The notes under the pieces are model-generated. The model saw only the letters and a list, made by a program, of their open reading frames with translations, had not been told where the DNA came from and made no database searches. A stretch of 64,000 bases of DNA, taken from Centropus unirufus. Taxonomy: Eukaryota > Chordata > Aves > Cuculiformes > Centropidae. Positions within the stretch are counted from its first letter, which is position 1, and every line of letters starts with the position of its first letter. The translations under genes were made by a program, and so were the position numbers. The stretch spans positions 340,197 to 404,196 of the forward strand of contig VYZI01000530.1 in assembly GCA_013397695.1 (NCBI GenBank). The letters are read 5' to 3'. Shown here piece after piece: positions 28,781-41,237 of the stretch.

Positions 28781-31700
28781 AGTCACATGGAAAGAAATGC
28801 TTGGGAGGGGTGTGGAGAGGTGGCATGTGAAGCAACAACAAAAAAAAAAAAAAGGCAAAATTGATATCCAGCAAAAACTCTGCCTTGATATGAAGAGCTG
28901 CTGTTAAACAAGAAAAGATAAATGGTTGTTGTCCAATATTAACCCAAACCAAGTGTCTGCATCAGCAAACAGGGTCTGAGTGGAACTGAAGGAGGCAGTC
29001 ATTCTTCACTGAATGCCAAGAGGAATATCTCGTCTAAATTAGATTTTGTAAGCTTAAAAATCAAGGCTTAAAAGGAAACACTTTTATCTAGATTTACAAC
29101 AGCAGGGAGAAAATGGCCAGTAAAATCAAGAGACTTCTGTTACTCAAGGTCATGAGATGCGAGAGCACTGAAGTGGGGCTGGACCTGGCCGTGGAACAAA
29201 GGAACGCACAGGAATTGTCCCCGCTGTCCCCTGCCCTGTGCAGAGCCCTGGGAGCATCATCTTCCACGACACCCCGAGCGCCCCTCCCCAAGCACAAGCT
29301 GGAAGAGGGAAAGTGGAAAGATGTGACAGCAAATCCACCAAAATGATGGAACAGAATGGCCGTGATTCCTTCTGGATAATGGGAAAATAAGGGCAGTTGG
29401 AGCAGGAAAGGCTTGGTACTAACAGGTCTCTGTCTGATCAGTGAATCCGAACAAGGCCACATGGAGCAGAGCGCTGCGGTGACCCGCAGAAGTCACCACT
29501 AGGAACCAGAGCCTGGTTCTTCCTGCAGCTGTTCCTTGTCTCCTGCCCCTGGTCACATTCCAGGTGAATTTCCTGACCAGTATGCAGAGCCCTGTGGTTC
29601 TCCACTGGGTCGCTTGCTCTCCCTGAATGCAACCACGGTGTCCTCACGGCAACTTCCCCATCTTCCATACAATTCCGTTGAGGGCAAAATTTGAGTTGAT
29701 GTTGAGCTACCAACACTGCCAGACACTTACTTCTATTTTCCCACTCCAAACTTTATTAACAGATCAAAGTCATGATCTGAATGGCTATTTCAAATGCTGG
29801 TGACTAATTGTCCTTGCTCCCTTGGCAGATCTTCCATTGGCCTGTCCTACCAAACAACCGCAAGGACACAGGCTTCACATCGTATTAGCAGGAGGCTTTT
29901 TCTGCCCTCTTACACAAACACCCTCGACATTGTCCTCCATGCTCCTAGAGCACGCGTTCTGCAAGCACAGCGCCCCTGTCAGCTAGATTTATCCAACGTT
30001 TAACACTCTCTGCCTATGGGAAAGTCTCCTGCAAAAATTTTGCAGCCACATAGAGCACCAAAACTCCTTTGTCCCGGACTCCGAGAACAACTTTGTCAAA
30101 GTTTCCGCCACTCAACCACTTGTCTTTGCTCGGCACCATCTCCCCTTTCTCCTCCTCTTTTTTTTCCTCCTGAAATTGTGTTTCTTTTCGATACCAAACG
30201 TGTCACTTTGCAAAGAAACAAAGATTTATCATATGCAAGGACAAACCCATTTATTCGCTGACTTAGTTTTAAGTCTCAAAAGACAGCTATGATTTATCAT
30301 ATATTTTATTTATTTAAAAAGCAAGACTGATAAGTCAACACAAATAAACAATGCTGATGATGCACTGCAGTAGAGAATTAAGCCACAAAATTATATAGCG
30401 TGGAAAATAGTGCAAATCGTCACATGCACAGGGAGGACAAATTCTGTGCCCTGAGGAAATATCTTTGTCTTCCACAAATTTACTGCAATTACATCTCACA
30501 ATAGAAAATCACAATAAATCCCAGCATAGCTTTCTTTTCTTTTTCTCTTTTTTTTTTTTAACTACCCGTTATGCATTATGGGACCATCATTAGAAGGCTG
30601 ACATTCAACATGAAAAAATAACTGAGGATAAGGAATAAGTGCCAAAAAGAAATATAATTCTGAAGAAGCACCATTTTCTGATGGAAAATTGAAGCTATTT
30701 AATGGTGGCATCTGGTCTTTTTGATAAGTAGGCAGATGTATTTTGGGCCTCACCCTAGCTGAAAGAAAATGCTCACATCACTTACTAAAGAGCAATATTT
30801 AACAAAAACTCATAATAGCCAAACCATAACAAATTTTATTCATTCTGATGACTTACTAGCCTAGCAGAAGCGTTGAGCTCAAATTTCTTTATACTACAGG
30901 CACAAAGTGTCTCTAGACATGAATTTAATGGTATTCATCTGCAATATTACCAAGTATTGAAGATGGAATAATAGCTATGATCTCTTCTGACATAATTTTT
31001 TTTAATTTTTACACATGGTAAAAGATAGCAGAAAGTTTTATTAGTGTACAACCATGAAATTTCCTAGGAGATACATTAATACTGCTCACCATGAATATAA
31101 ATTAAAATGTGGGGATTTATGGCTACTTATAGATTCATCAAAGCTCCTGTAAACCATATCAGGTGGAGGTGTAATCAACACAAAAAAGGTCTCCAGGGGT
31201 TCAGGTGCAACCAATATTCAAGAGCTCTTCAGATGCCATTAAATGCAATGATGGAACAGATGTGAATCCAACACGAGGGCGCAGTTAAATATGTCTTACT
31301 ACATTTAAAACTCATCCTGTCCCTGCCTTGGGATATCTATCCCTGCTTTGCCTCCATCCAGCCCTGGAGGCTGCCGGTTATCCTTGCAGGTGCTTGTCCT
31401 TTGGAGCAGTGAGACACGGTCTGTCCAACCTGCAGCTCGCTGCTATGGAACAGAATTCCTGGGGGACAAAACATTCCCTTTCACAGGCGCTCATAGCACT
31501 CTCTCCAAGACTGAAGCTTGGCATGAGAACGTAAGGATTGAAAAGAAATAACATAAATTTGAAGTGTCAAACCCAAGTGCCTCATATGGATTAAAAAAAA
31601 TAATAGCAAAAGAAATCTTGCAAAACCAAGGTAAACTGCTTTTTTTGTTGCCTGTTCTGTCTCTTCCCAGGCTGAGATATGGTGCCCAGTGAACAAACAA

Positions 31701-31933
31701 ACTGATTTCTGGGCTGGAGGGCAGCAAGAACATTTGGAGAGTCTTTGACAGATTATGCTCTGCAATGAATTAAGGATTTACTGGTTGAATCCGAGGCAAG
31801 GAAGTCTGCTCCATCTCCAGCACAGCCACTAAACCAAGCTTTCCAAGGTACGGACTTGCTAGTCTGGACTTGCTCCGCATCTTGGATCTGTATTTTTCTG
31901 GTATTATGCTGAAGAAGTCCCTTAGCTTTCTTT

Positions 31934-31956
31934 AAAGTTACTTTTAAAGTAACTTT
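31934..31956. repeat. Perfect 10-bp inverted repeat with 3-base loop
   Basis: Arms AAAGTTACTT and AAGTAACTTT around TTA, inside a run of CTTTTAAAG repeats (31928-31972). Probably replication slippage. Confidence 0.85.
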
Positions 31957-32414
31957 TAAAGTTTTTCTTTAAAAAAACACTTATCCCCTTGAGCTGCACA
32001 AAACAAGTTTGCAGATCTAAACCACAATAATGCTGCTGCTCTTCTGGGCGCTCCACACATCTGTTTGAGGTTCTGGTTTTTTAAAGATCCACTGATCATT
32101 TTTAAGGACGGTTTCTAACACAGAACCAGCAAAGGATGAAACAGAAAAGCAGCTCGTTCTGAGAGGGAAGGGCAGACCCTGCAGAGAGCGGAGGGGATGG
32201 ATGCAGAGCAGCGGCAGGCGAGGCACGAGGGCTTTGTAGATAAGGCACAGCAACAGGAATAACGGGATTCTGGACTCTGCTTTTATCTCAGAAGCGAGTT
32301 CTAAGGCAAAATACTGGTAATCCTGATGGGTGAAATTAAAAAGAAAGCTTCCAAAGAGCCCGGAATGGGATCAAGAACTGCGTTGTGCTGACGCCTGCAG
32401 AAAGCAGAGAGGAG

Positions 32415-33005
32415 GAATTTGAGCACCCTGGGCTCCATCGGAGGAATCGTGGCCAGCAGCTGAGGAGTTTGCTCTCCTCTACTCCACTCTTGTGGGACCC
32501 CCCTGGAGTATTGAACCCAGCTCCCAAATCCCGAACACATGGAGGACGTGGAATTGCTGGGACGGGTCCAGAGGAGGCTGCAAAGAGGATCCAAGGGCTG
32601 GAGCAGCTCCGCTGTGACAGGCTGAGAGAGCTGGAATTGTTCAGCCTGGAGAAGGCCCAGAGACTTCCAGCGGCCATCCAATACCTGAAGGGCCTGCAAG
32701 GAACCTGGGGGGGGACATTTCACAAGGGCATGGAGTGATAGTTTGAGGAGGAATGGCTTTACCTTGGCATGGGGAGGATTTAGATTAGATACTGAGAGGA
32801 AATTCTTCGTGATGGGGGTGGTGAGGCCCAGGCTGCCCAGGGAAGCCGTGGCTGCCCCATCCCTGGCAGTGCCCAGGGCCAGCGTGGATGGGGCCCTGAG
32901 CTGCCCCATCCCGCAGGAGGTGTCCCTGCCCATGGGACATGGCACAGGGGATGGCACCAGGTGATCTTTAAGGTCCTTTCCCACCCAGACCGTTCTGTGA
33001 TTCTA
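32415..33005 (+). mobile_element. CR1 LINE, 5'-truncated, with full 3' end
   Basis: Sense-orientation CR1. It shows the end of ORF2 (GGACGGGTCCAGAGGAGGCT, GGCTGAGAGAGCTGGAATTG, TTCAGCCTGGAGAAGG) and the 3' UTR (GGGTGGTGAGGCCCAGGC). The terminus reads GATCTTTAAGGTCCTTTCC, then CCGTTCTGTGATTCTAG. The 227-codon antisense frame over it is a shadow. Frames are broken; the element is inactive. Confidence 0.92.
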
Positions 33006-36000
33006 GGACACCTCCTCAGCCCACCCTGCCCGCTTCTCCAAGGAAGGGAAGCCTACTGGCTGGACACCTCACTGGACTTGCATTATTTCCAGAAGCAAAG
33101 GAAGCAGATTGGGACCTCTCTCCAGCACGTGCTGCACTGATCTAGTTGAACTAGCTTGGGACAGCAGCCATGTCACCACAAAGCTACCTACATGATAAAT
33201 TACTCCAGAGTCCGTGGTACAAACACTACCTTTAGTGAAGATTTAATATCTGCTAAATCATAAGTTAATCGGGATGCTATTGTATCTTCATAGCACCTTC
33301 AAAACCCCTGGAGACTTACAGTGGGTTCACACAAGAAGAATTTTTTTTTCTGGGATAGGACCAATATCTACACCTGACATCACTATAAAAACCAAACAAA
33401 TAAAAAAATAGCATTTGCAATGCAGCCAGAACTTGCTCTTAATATTGAGCACTTAGAAAAGAGGTCATAAAATATGAATTGCAGAGAAAATGTTGAATTA
33501 CAAAACAGAAATTTTAACATAAAGAAACAATTTCTATGCAAAAAATTCCAACTTCTGGACACAGCAAGAGGAACAATGAATGCTTATCATGTTCTCAATT
33601 CTCTTCACCAAGTATTTAGTTAACGGCCACTGAGGACAGAAGTCTCTGCTAGATGGACTTTTCCCATAGGGCTGTTGGCTGTTCTTATGGTCTTAATCTT
33701 CTCTAAAGTGATTAAAAACAATAAGACAACAATTCTTGATTTTTATACAACAAAACCAGAGCTGTCAACATCCAGCAGCTCAAGAATGCCTCATGATTCC
33801 ATCTCCTCAAACTCACCATAGGTGAGTCACTCATTAATTTTTCCACGAATTTCAAGCTTATTAAGAATGCCGAAGTGCTGCACCACGCGTGTGATGTTCA
33901 TTCCCTTCTTACCAACCTGCCCCCCCCAGCAGTGCTTTGATTCCCCTTGCAGAGCTTCATCTGCCCATCGTGGTCCTCCCCAGCCGGAGAGGATGGGGCA
34001 TCCCGGGTGGTGCTGGCCCCGTCCTCCTGCTGAGCCCGTGGGAGGGGGCACGGGGTGACCTCCCCGGGTCTCTCCCGCTCGCGCTCTGCGGACCCTGGCT
34101 CCCTCCTCCCTGCGCTCGGACACCAAGGGGAGAATGGAGATCCCTCACCCAAGCCCAGCTCCCACAGGTGAACACGGGCGGTGTGTGGGCTCTGTCTGGG
34201 CAGCACAGAAATATGCATTGAAATTATTACCAGGCATCCCCATCGCTAAAGCCACACTGCATTTCTAAAAAGACTCCTTGCTTTTCATCACTATTCTCAC
34301 AATTTTCATGTCCAAAGACACCCATGTCAAAGTATTCACCAGGATTCCTCATAGATGTCTTCAGTCATCTCAAAGAGAAACAAAACTTCTCCTCTCCCTC
34401 ACCTCAGATCAAAGAGGTGCAAAACATTACAAAAATTGGTGCAAAACAGTGAATATATCAAGCACGGAACATGGCATATGTGGGAGATTTTTATTATTTG
34501 GCTATCTTCACACTTTCACCCAAACCATATTTCCAGTGCGCGCCTTCTTATTCAGTACCTGCGCAATGCAGGAAGGACACGCTCAAAAAGGGGATTTATA
34601 CAGAGAAAGCATTATGCTCATGTACACTAAAAACCAGTAGAAACTGTGTTTTGGATGTGTTACACACATACACCCCCTCCTCCAAAAACCAGGGATCATT
34701 ATGCATAAAAGAGTGCATTGTTGACTCACCACAGCTCGTGCTCTGTCTCATCTATAGGAACTGGTTCAAAGGCATCAGCTTCATGCTTGGGCTGCCATAG
34801 CTGATGTCTGAGTCTGGCCTGATGCTGGTACAGGTTTCTAACACTAGCCCTAAGCACAAAAAAATAAAAATATTTGAGGTTTGTTTTTCAAGTCTGATAG
34901 ACACGGAGAAAGTTCAGAAAACTAGGCTAACCTGGCATGTTGGTATCTGCACATCATATAACAAAGGCTTAAGATTTTCCTCTGATAATACCATAATGCA
35001 TCCGGTTACAGTCAGTATCTGTACAACAATTTCCCTTCCTCTATGCAAAGAAAGGCGAGATATAAAAAACGATGCAGAATGAAGTGTTATTTAAATGGGA
35101 GAGAGGCGTCATGCTATTTTCCCCCCAAGAAAGGAAAACAAACCCCATAAATCAAGGCCCACAGTCCCTAGTGATCAAGAGCTCATATTCAAGACTGTTC
35201 AAATTGCAACACATAGCACCAAAAATCATAAAACTGTTCCAACATAAATATTTTTATTTCTATCCTATCTTTCTCAGGTCAAATCCTCATACTTTTCTTT
35301 GGAATGTTTCAGAGTCATCTGCCACAATACATGGGGACTGAAATTAAATATTACGTTGTGAACAGCTTTAAAAAGTGTGAGGTATGGGTACATTGAGGCA
35401 TAAGAAAAGACCTATGAATTACTGCTGTCTATCAAATTAGCATCCTCTTAAAATAAAAAAAAAATGAAACTTGTAAGAAAATATGTTCAGCTGACAAACT
35501 TTAAGGAACATACGGACAACCACGAGGAGCACAGTGAAAAGCAAACGTTGAGGGATCCGGATGGTGAATGAGAGGTGGAAGCATCAAACGTGCCACTGGT
35601 TTCTAACACCAAACAAAATTAGGAGGCTGATACTAAGCAGCTCTGGCAACACGTTCTTACCATGGTTCCACAACGTCTTTCCAAATACCTCAGAAAAGAA
35701 GCGAACTAAAACTTTGTACTAAGAATAAAAGGTTAAAAGTCCTTATGAGTAAAGCAGTGCCTAACCAGAGCGGGCCCACAGCGGGGCACGCACCGCGCCA
35801 TCCCTTGCGCCCACTTCCAGCTCTTGGTTCCCACGTTGAGTGCCCTCAGCGCAGAGCCCTGGGGCAGCAGCTGGAGGCTTCACTCTAAGGCTCTTCTGGG
35901 CCTCTGGCTCCTGCTGCTCACCACAGTGCGAAAAACCGACAGCAGCCCTGGGAGGTTAAAACACCCCAAATTTCCCACATCACTGTGGTGTGAGCAAAGG

Positions 36001-38939
36001 TCTGCAGCCGTGTGGTCATCAAGCCCTTCTTTTCCTGGGCAGGAGAAAGACCCAGAAGCGTAAAAACACACGAGCTGCTCTTCCCTGCTGTGCCAAGGGC
36101 TCTGGCTCGGTCCCGTGCCTCGGGCACCGTCCAGCATGTCCTGATACACAACTCATGACTTCAGATCCCCAGGGCAGAGACGAAGCTCAGGAGAATGTCC
36201 TGCTGCCACCAGCGAGTTCATGTGCCAAATACCTCATTAAAATACTCCCTATATGACAGACAAGCAAGAATAGAAAATATTGGGACTTGAATTTCCCGTC
36301 CTTTTCTAACAATGAGCCAAGGCTGGTTATAAAGCTCGCTAACGAAGCTCTCCGGATAAAACACAGCAAAGCAACTCAAGGAAAGTCGTGTAACTTTGGC
36401 CAGGAGACTTAAATTCTGTCCCATCCCCTGCTTTTGTTCTATGCTTTAATTTCCCTACCACAGCATAAGAGAGAGCAAACATAACCCCAGCATCTGCTAT
36501 TTCGCACTAATTAACGTTATCTCCTGCTTTCAGCTTTCGATGTTACTGGAGTCCAAAGGTTTTTTTGTTTCTGTGAGTTTCTCTTATGCCTGCCTCCACA
36601 GATGGTGCTGCACAAAAGAAAGAAATGAACTCACAGCAAATGCAGCATTTTTCCATTTAACTGGTGCCCTTTTATGAGCGTTAGTTTTTCTTGCAAGTGG
36701 CATTCCACACAGTAAGCATGCGAGAATCTCAGAAAAGGGGAGCAGAACAGGAGCATCAGAAGCCAGGTTGTACAGTGGTCCAGTGAAGGCGCTCACCATT
36801 TCTCCTGATAACACAACAGGGCAGCAACTGTGGGAATACTGCAGTCACCAGGCTTATAAATCATAATTTCTAGTAGTGCTCAGGCTCAAAGTGTAAACAG
36901 GGGAATGGGAGTGGCCATGGGATGCTTGCCATTAAAAAAAAATGCAAACAAAAAAAAACAACCTTACTCTGTTTTGAAAATTTATCACCAAGCTTGTGAA
37001 CTTTTCTGTTATTCAGGAATTGTCCAGAGAACTGGGTGACTTCTACTGAACAATATCATAAGAGATAACCAGTTTTATAGCTGAGGACCTTTCTCTAAAT
37101 GCAGCTTTTCTGCCTTTCAAATCTTAATAAAACAATGATGTCTGCAAAAGGCATGATGAAACCCTCCTCCTTTGGGCCTGCTTTAGATTGCCCTAAAATT
37201 GCCTGAGCTTTGCAATGGATGTCAAGCTACAAATGAGCTTTATGACATTCTCCAATACCATGGCAGGGAAATTCTGACAGCTCTCCTTCCTTTCACAGGG
37301 CACATCTGGCGCTGGAACACTGCTGAAAGATATTTTATCCTACAATTATTGATCCAGTACTATTAAATCTCTAAATAATGGCTGCAAACACGTCAGACTG
37401 ACAGTGGGGTTTGGGGGAACAACCAAACAAACCACCAAACACTCATCCCCAAGGCCTGCTCGGAAAAAGCCCCCTCGGAGCACACACATATTTCTAACAA
37501 TGAGAGGGACATTTTCTATCAAGCAGGCAGACAGGCAGCTGAAGGTAACTTTCTTTTCATGTTTATCAATTTTTGCCCTTATCTAATCTTGGAACATCCT
37601 TGCAATCATAATATTCCTCAACAAAATCATAATCACAACAGGATCCTGGCAAAATACGTGCGCTCTGGAGCAGCAGGAGAGCGCACTGCACAAGGCTGAG
37701 GTTTGCGGAGAGTCAGGGGGCAAGAATATTGTCAACTGTGAGGTCAAATCCCCTTTGTCATTCCCGTCTGAGCCCCTGTAGGACAAAGTCATTAGCTGAG
37801 CCTATGGAAAAGGCATTTCTGTGCCACCGTTCCTAGCAGGAAGGGTGAGCGGGCAGCAGAAGAGAATGCTACTCCAGAGCGATTACAAAGCAATGCTCCG
37901 AAAAGGGGTCAAAATAGCCGAGGTTTAGCCCACTGCGCTTTGCTCAAGGCACAGGAACCAAAGGTAGTTCACATGGGGGCACAGGCAACAGCCTGGGCAG
38001 TGCCGTACCAGCCCGTTCTGCCTTAACCTTCCCCTTTTTCTGAGGCCGGCCTCGCAAGGCAGGCTTGGTGCCCTCCAGCTCAGCTGATTGCCACCTTCTT
38101 CTCATCATTTACAACATACTCATTGGCATTTCCCTCCTAAAAAAATTCTACACCATGCTATCTTTTTCTACAAGATGCGTGTTTTCATGCAGTGTTGGTT
38201 CGTCTTTAAACAAGTCTCTGGCAAATATCGCAGTGAGCGGAGAGGAGGGGAAGGCTGCACTGGGGATAGCAGCAAGCTCTGCAGTAAAAGGCACCCAGGT
38301 AAACAAGATCCCGGTCACTCGGAGCACAAATGGTGCGGAGGTGCCCACTGGGAGCATCGCCTGCGTATTAAACAATGCTGTACCATAATCACTCAAGCCA
38401 CAATTGTATTATTTCTAAAAAGGCCTCTCTGCAGTAAAAAGCACCCAAGAACAACCTTTCTTCCTGTAGCCATAGCTTTTCTGCCAGAGGATTTCCCTGC
38501 AAAGCAACATTGATTTCACTGCAGTGTCTACAGCCTTTTCTTTCGCTTTTGCAAACAGCTGGCCTGTATTCTGCTGTGAACCTAAAAGCTCTCGCTGTGT
38601 CTGTAAGACAAAGTGGGCTCAGCTGCTCATTTGCATCCAAGAGAAAAGCAGAAGATTACTTTAAATGACCACTTTCTTAAAACCATCCCGTACCCCCACA
38701 TCCAGCGCAGTTTGTCCAATGCTCACTTGGCATTAATTCACCTCAGAAAAGGCCAAGACTTCTGTTCTCTGCATTGTCCGGTCGCTTATCATTGTCCTTC
38801 CTTGGGTTTTATTTTCACAAACTCAAATTTTATATGGCTTTGTGTGGGCTCCATGACCCACATAACGCACTCATTTTTACCGAGCCGCAGGCCAAGCTTC
38901 CTCCATCCCCACAAACCCCGGGCTGTGCTGGAGGCGCTG
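33006..38939. other. AT-rich gene-poor DNA left of the CpG island
   Basis: No exon recognised. A locally GC-rich patch at 33.93-34.20 kb gives long frames on both strands of random composition. If the 39 kb island starts a minus-strand gene, this is probably its first intron. Confidence 0.5.
38277..38449 (+). repeat. Imperfect 23-bp direct repeat, 150 bases apart
   Basis: Copies at 38277-38299 and 38427-38449 share CTCTGCAGTAAAA and GCACCCA and differ at 2 of 23 positions, both G to A. The DNA between is unique. Confidence 0.7.
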
Positions 38940-39005
38940 GGGTAAAACCCGCTGTTTTCATGACCCGGCCGGTCCGTCCCCGGCCCTCACCCACCTCCGC
39001 CTCAC

Positions 39006-39185
39006 CTGAGGAGCCCGAACGGCAAAGCCTCGACGCACCTGAACGCCGGAAAATGATGGTTCCCTGGCCACAAAACGCTGCGCTGCCACCTTCTCGCTTC
39101 GCCTAGCGCTTCCCTCCATCACAACCTGCCTCCCTCTGCCTCGGCCCCGTGTTTTTAAGGAGCAATCCACATCCACCACCGGCAC
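39006..39185 (-). CDS. Candidate first coding exon from the 39 kb CpG island (unidentified)
   Basis: Minus-strand frame opening at an ATG ending at 39185 (MPVVDVDCSLKTRGRGRGRQ), with a second ATG at 39119 (MEGSARRSEKVAAQRFVARE, then PSFSGVQ). The frame meets two strong donors in phase 0, after 39039 and after 39006, which differ by 11 codons. Arg-rich. I do not recognise the protein and found no second exon, so it could equally be a non-coding first exon. Confidence 0.25.
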
Positions 39186-39588
39186 CAGCCACCTACCATT
39201 CCGTGCCGCCCGCGGCTATCCTCGCCCGGGAAGAGCTTCCCCCACACCGCGGGCTCAGGGGGTGCTTCTGAATCCCATTCCAAACAGCGCCGAGGAAAAG
39301 ATGGATTATTTATAACAATGAAAAGAAAAAATAAATAAAAAGATGGGCAGTTGGATTCGAGGTAAATCACCGTTTTCTTTGAAAGATGTAAATAAAAGCC
39401 AGTGGAGACGTAGAGCAAAAAAAAAATAAGGGGGGGGAGCAAAATGTCTGATAATAACGAAATGAAGGAGAGGGAGAAAGGAGCGCCTTGCTGAATCACG
39501 GTCCCTCAGCGCCTGGCGAGCCTCGCGCGGCGCGGCGCGGGCCGGGCCATGGCGGCAGCCACCGGCGGGGGGGGGGGACGGGAACGGC

Positions 39589-39602
39589 GCTGCCATGGCA
39601 AC
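39589..39602 (-). promoter_or_regulatory. X-box (RFX-family binding site)
   Basis: On the minus strand GTTGCCATGGCAGC, matching 13 of 14 positions of the palindromic X-box GTTGCCATGGCAAC. RFX factors use this site in promoters of ciliary and MHC class II genes. The CpG island context supports function. Confidence 0.55.
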
Positions 39603-39614
39603 CGCGAGCGCGCG

Positions 39615-39622
39615 TGACGTCA
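39615..39622. promoter_or_regulatory. CRE (CREB/ATF site), perfect palindrome
   Basis: TGACGTCA, 12 bases from the X-box and inside the CpG island. The X-box/CRE pairing resembles a compact core promoter. Confidence 0.55.
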
Positions 39623-39888
39623 CAGCACACCGAGGGCTCGGGGGGGGAGGGGAGGGAACAGCCTGATGTGCGGCCGGGGCGGCGGGGTCTGCTGGGGGAT
39701 CCAGGGGATTCCTGCATCTCCCGGGGGATCCGGGGAGCGGGCGGGCTGCGAGGGAATGGGCTTGGGCAGAGCTCGGGCGTTGGGAGCAGGGGGAGATGGG
39801 CTCCTTTGTTTGCGTACAGAAGCAAAAATGGCCATCCCGGTAAAATAAATACTTGGAATTAATGTAAGTGTCATGCTGTGGCAGCAGA

Positions 39889-39941
39889 AAAAAAAATAAA
39901 AATTAAATAATAAATAAATAAATATATATATATATTAAAAT
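39889..39941 (+). repeat. AT-rich low-complexity tract (AAAT)n / (AT)n
   Basis: Runs of AAATAAAT followed by ATATATATATAT just right of the CpG island. Confidence 0.9.
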
Positions 39942-40734
39942 CCCAGCCCATGTTCACAGGCAGCGGTGGGAGAGGCTTCGCGGAGTCCCGTGTGACCTGC
40001 AGCCCCCGCACAGGCCCTGCCTGACCCAGGCTGGGTAAGAGCTGCCTCTCTGGGGGCCCCCCAGGTGCCCTTGGCGAGTCCCATGCTGTGATCCATAAAC
40101 ATTTAAAATGCCTGACATAAGTGCAGATGAAGTGGAGTCATTGCTCGTGGCTGGTCCCATTCTTATCTTAATTACACAGTGCTCCTCCCTTCTTTCTAAT
40201 TAGCCGGTTTCTCCTTCATGTTCTGCGCTCAGCACTTATTTTTTTACAAGTGAGAGTTTTCATCTGGATCTGTCATTCCCGCGTGTATCCATACACACAC
40301 AAAGGCCCAACATGCAAAAACCAACCCAAAGCATTAAAATGAGACTGGGAAAGCAAAACATCCAAACAGCGATTTTCACATGGTCCTTAAAAACACCGAA
40401 GCCCTCACTCTCTTTTTGTCTCCGTAACCACGTTCTTCCCCATCCCATACCCCACCACATCTCCTCTCCTAAAGCAAAGACATTATTTTCTGCCACCATC
40501 TGTCACGTTTGCACGAGAAGCCCCGCTTCCACTTCCAGCACCGAGGGGTGAGAAAGCGCTGAGAAAGGTTTCATCCCTTCCAGATCCCTGCAGAACACCA
40601 GATAATATTCCTTTTGTGCTTAATCTTCTTCAACGTGACTCTAGAAATGCACTGCCAGAAGGAAATCGGCTCCTTGAACAAGGTGTGCATATTGGCCTCT
40701 GCTCTGTGGTGGGTGTTTATTGCAAAAATCTATT

Positions 40735-40893
40735 ACATAGATTAGATAGATGGAGAGATAGAGAGATAGAGAGAGAGATAGAGATGGACAGATAGATAGA
40801 TAGATATTAGATAGATAGATAATATAGATAGAAATTAGATAGATATAGAAACATAGATAGATAGATAATGCAGATAGATATTAGATAGATATG
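40735..40893 (+). repeat. GATA/GAGATA microsatellite, imperfect
   Basis: About 160 bases of GATA units (AGATAGATAGATAGATATTA and similar) with GAGA and TATA interruptions. Likely length-polymorphic. Confidence 0.95.
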
Positions 40894-41237
40894 TAGGTGT
40901 TTATTAATGCTCTGCAACAAAGGGGCATTTTTTTTCTTAAAAAAATACGTCCATACGCATATTTTAACTCTATTACCAAAAACATCCAGGATACATTAAA
41001 AAATGGGTTTTCTGAGGAAAAAAAACCCAAACTAATGCATGAGTCAGTAGAGCTGAATAACGTTGAAGACAGCATTAAGTGACCGTTCATTGGTGCAGAA
41101 AGGGTAGGGAATGGTTGCAGTGACTCAGTCAGGCTGGGGTTGGGGCAAGGGTGAGGAAAGGAGAGTCCAGGCTCTCGCAGAAGTGACAGAGGCTTTGGAG
41201 TGCAATTACTTTATTTGTCCTTGCAGCAGCACATCTA

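Larger units (their letters stand above)
18776..32414. other. Long AT-rich gene-poor stretch
   Basis: Nearly 14 kb with no recognised exon or transposon. Weak motif clusters at 22.9-23.3 and 26.1 kb and the tandem repeat at 24.3 kb are listed separately. The lack of repeats and genes over this length suggests old, possibly constrained, non-coding DNA. Confidence 0.5.
38940..39845. promoter_or_regulatory. CpG island / likely promoter of an unidentified gene
   Basis: An abrupt GC- and CpG-rich block in AT-rich DNA, interrupted by an AT-rich patch at 39296-39430. It holds an X-box at 39589-39602 and a CRE at 39615-39622. On the minus strand there are strong donors after 39197 (ATG|GTAGGT), 39039 (CAG|GTGCGT) and 39006 (CAG|GTGAGG). 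On the plus strand a moderate donor (CCCG|GTAAAA) lies near 39838. Promoter nature is inferred from composition and motifs. No protein encoded from it was recognised. Confidence 0.6.

Noticed and set aside
29113..29346. 77-codon plus-strand frame with a good start context (MASKIKRLLLLKV)
   Set aside because: No acceptor, promoter or domain, no recognisable protein, and overlapping minus frames of equal length.
32301..32984. 227-codon minus-strand open frame
   Set aside because: It is the antisense of a CR1 3' end and has no recognisable domain.
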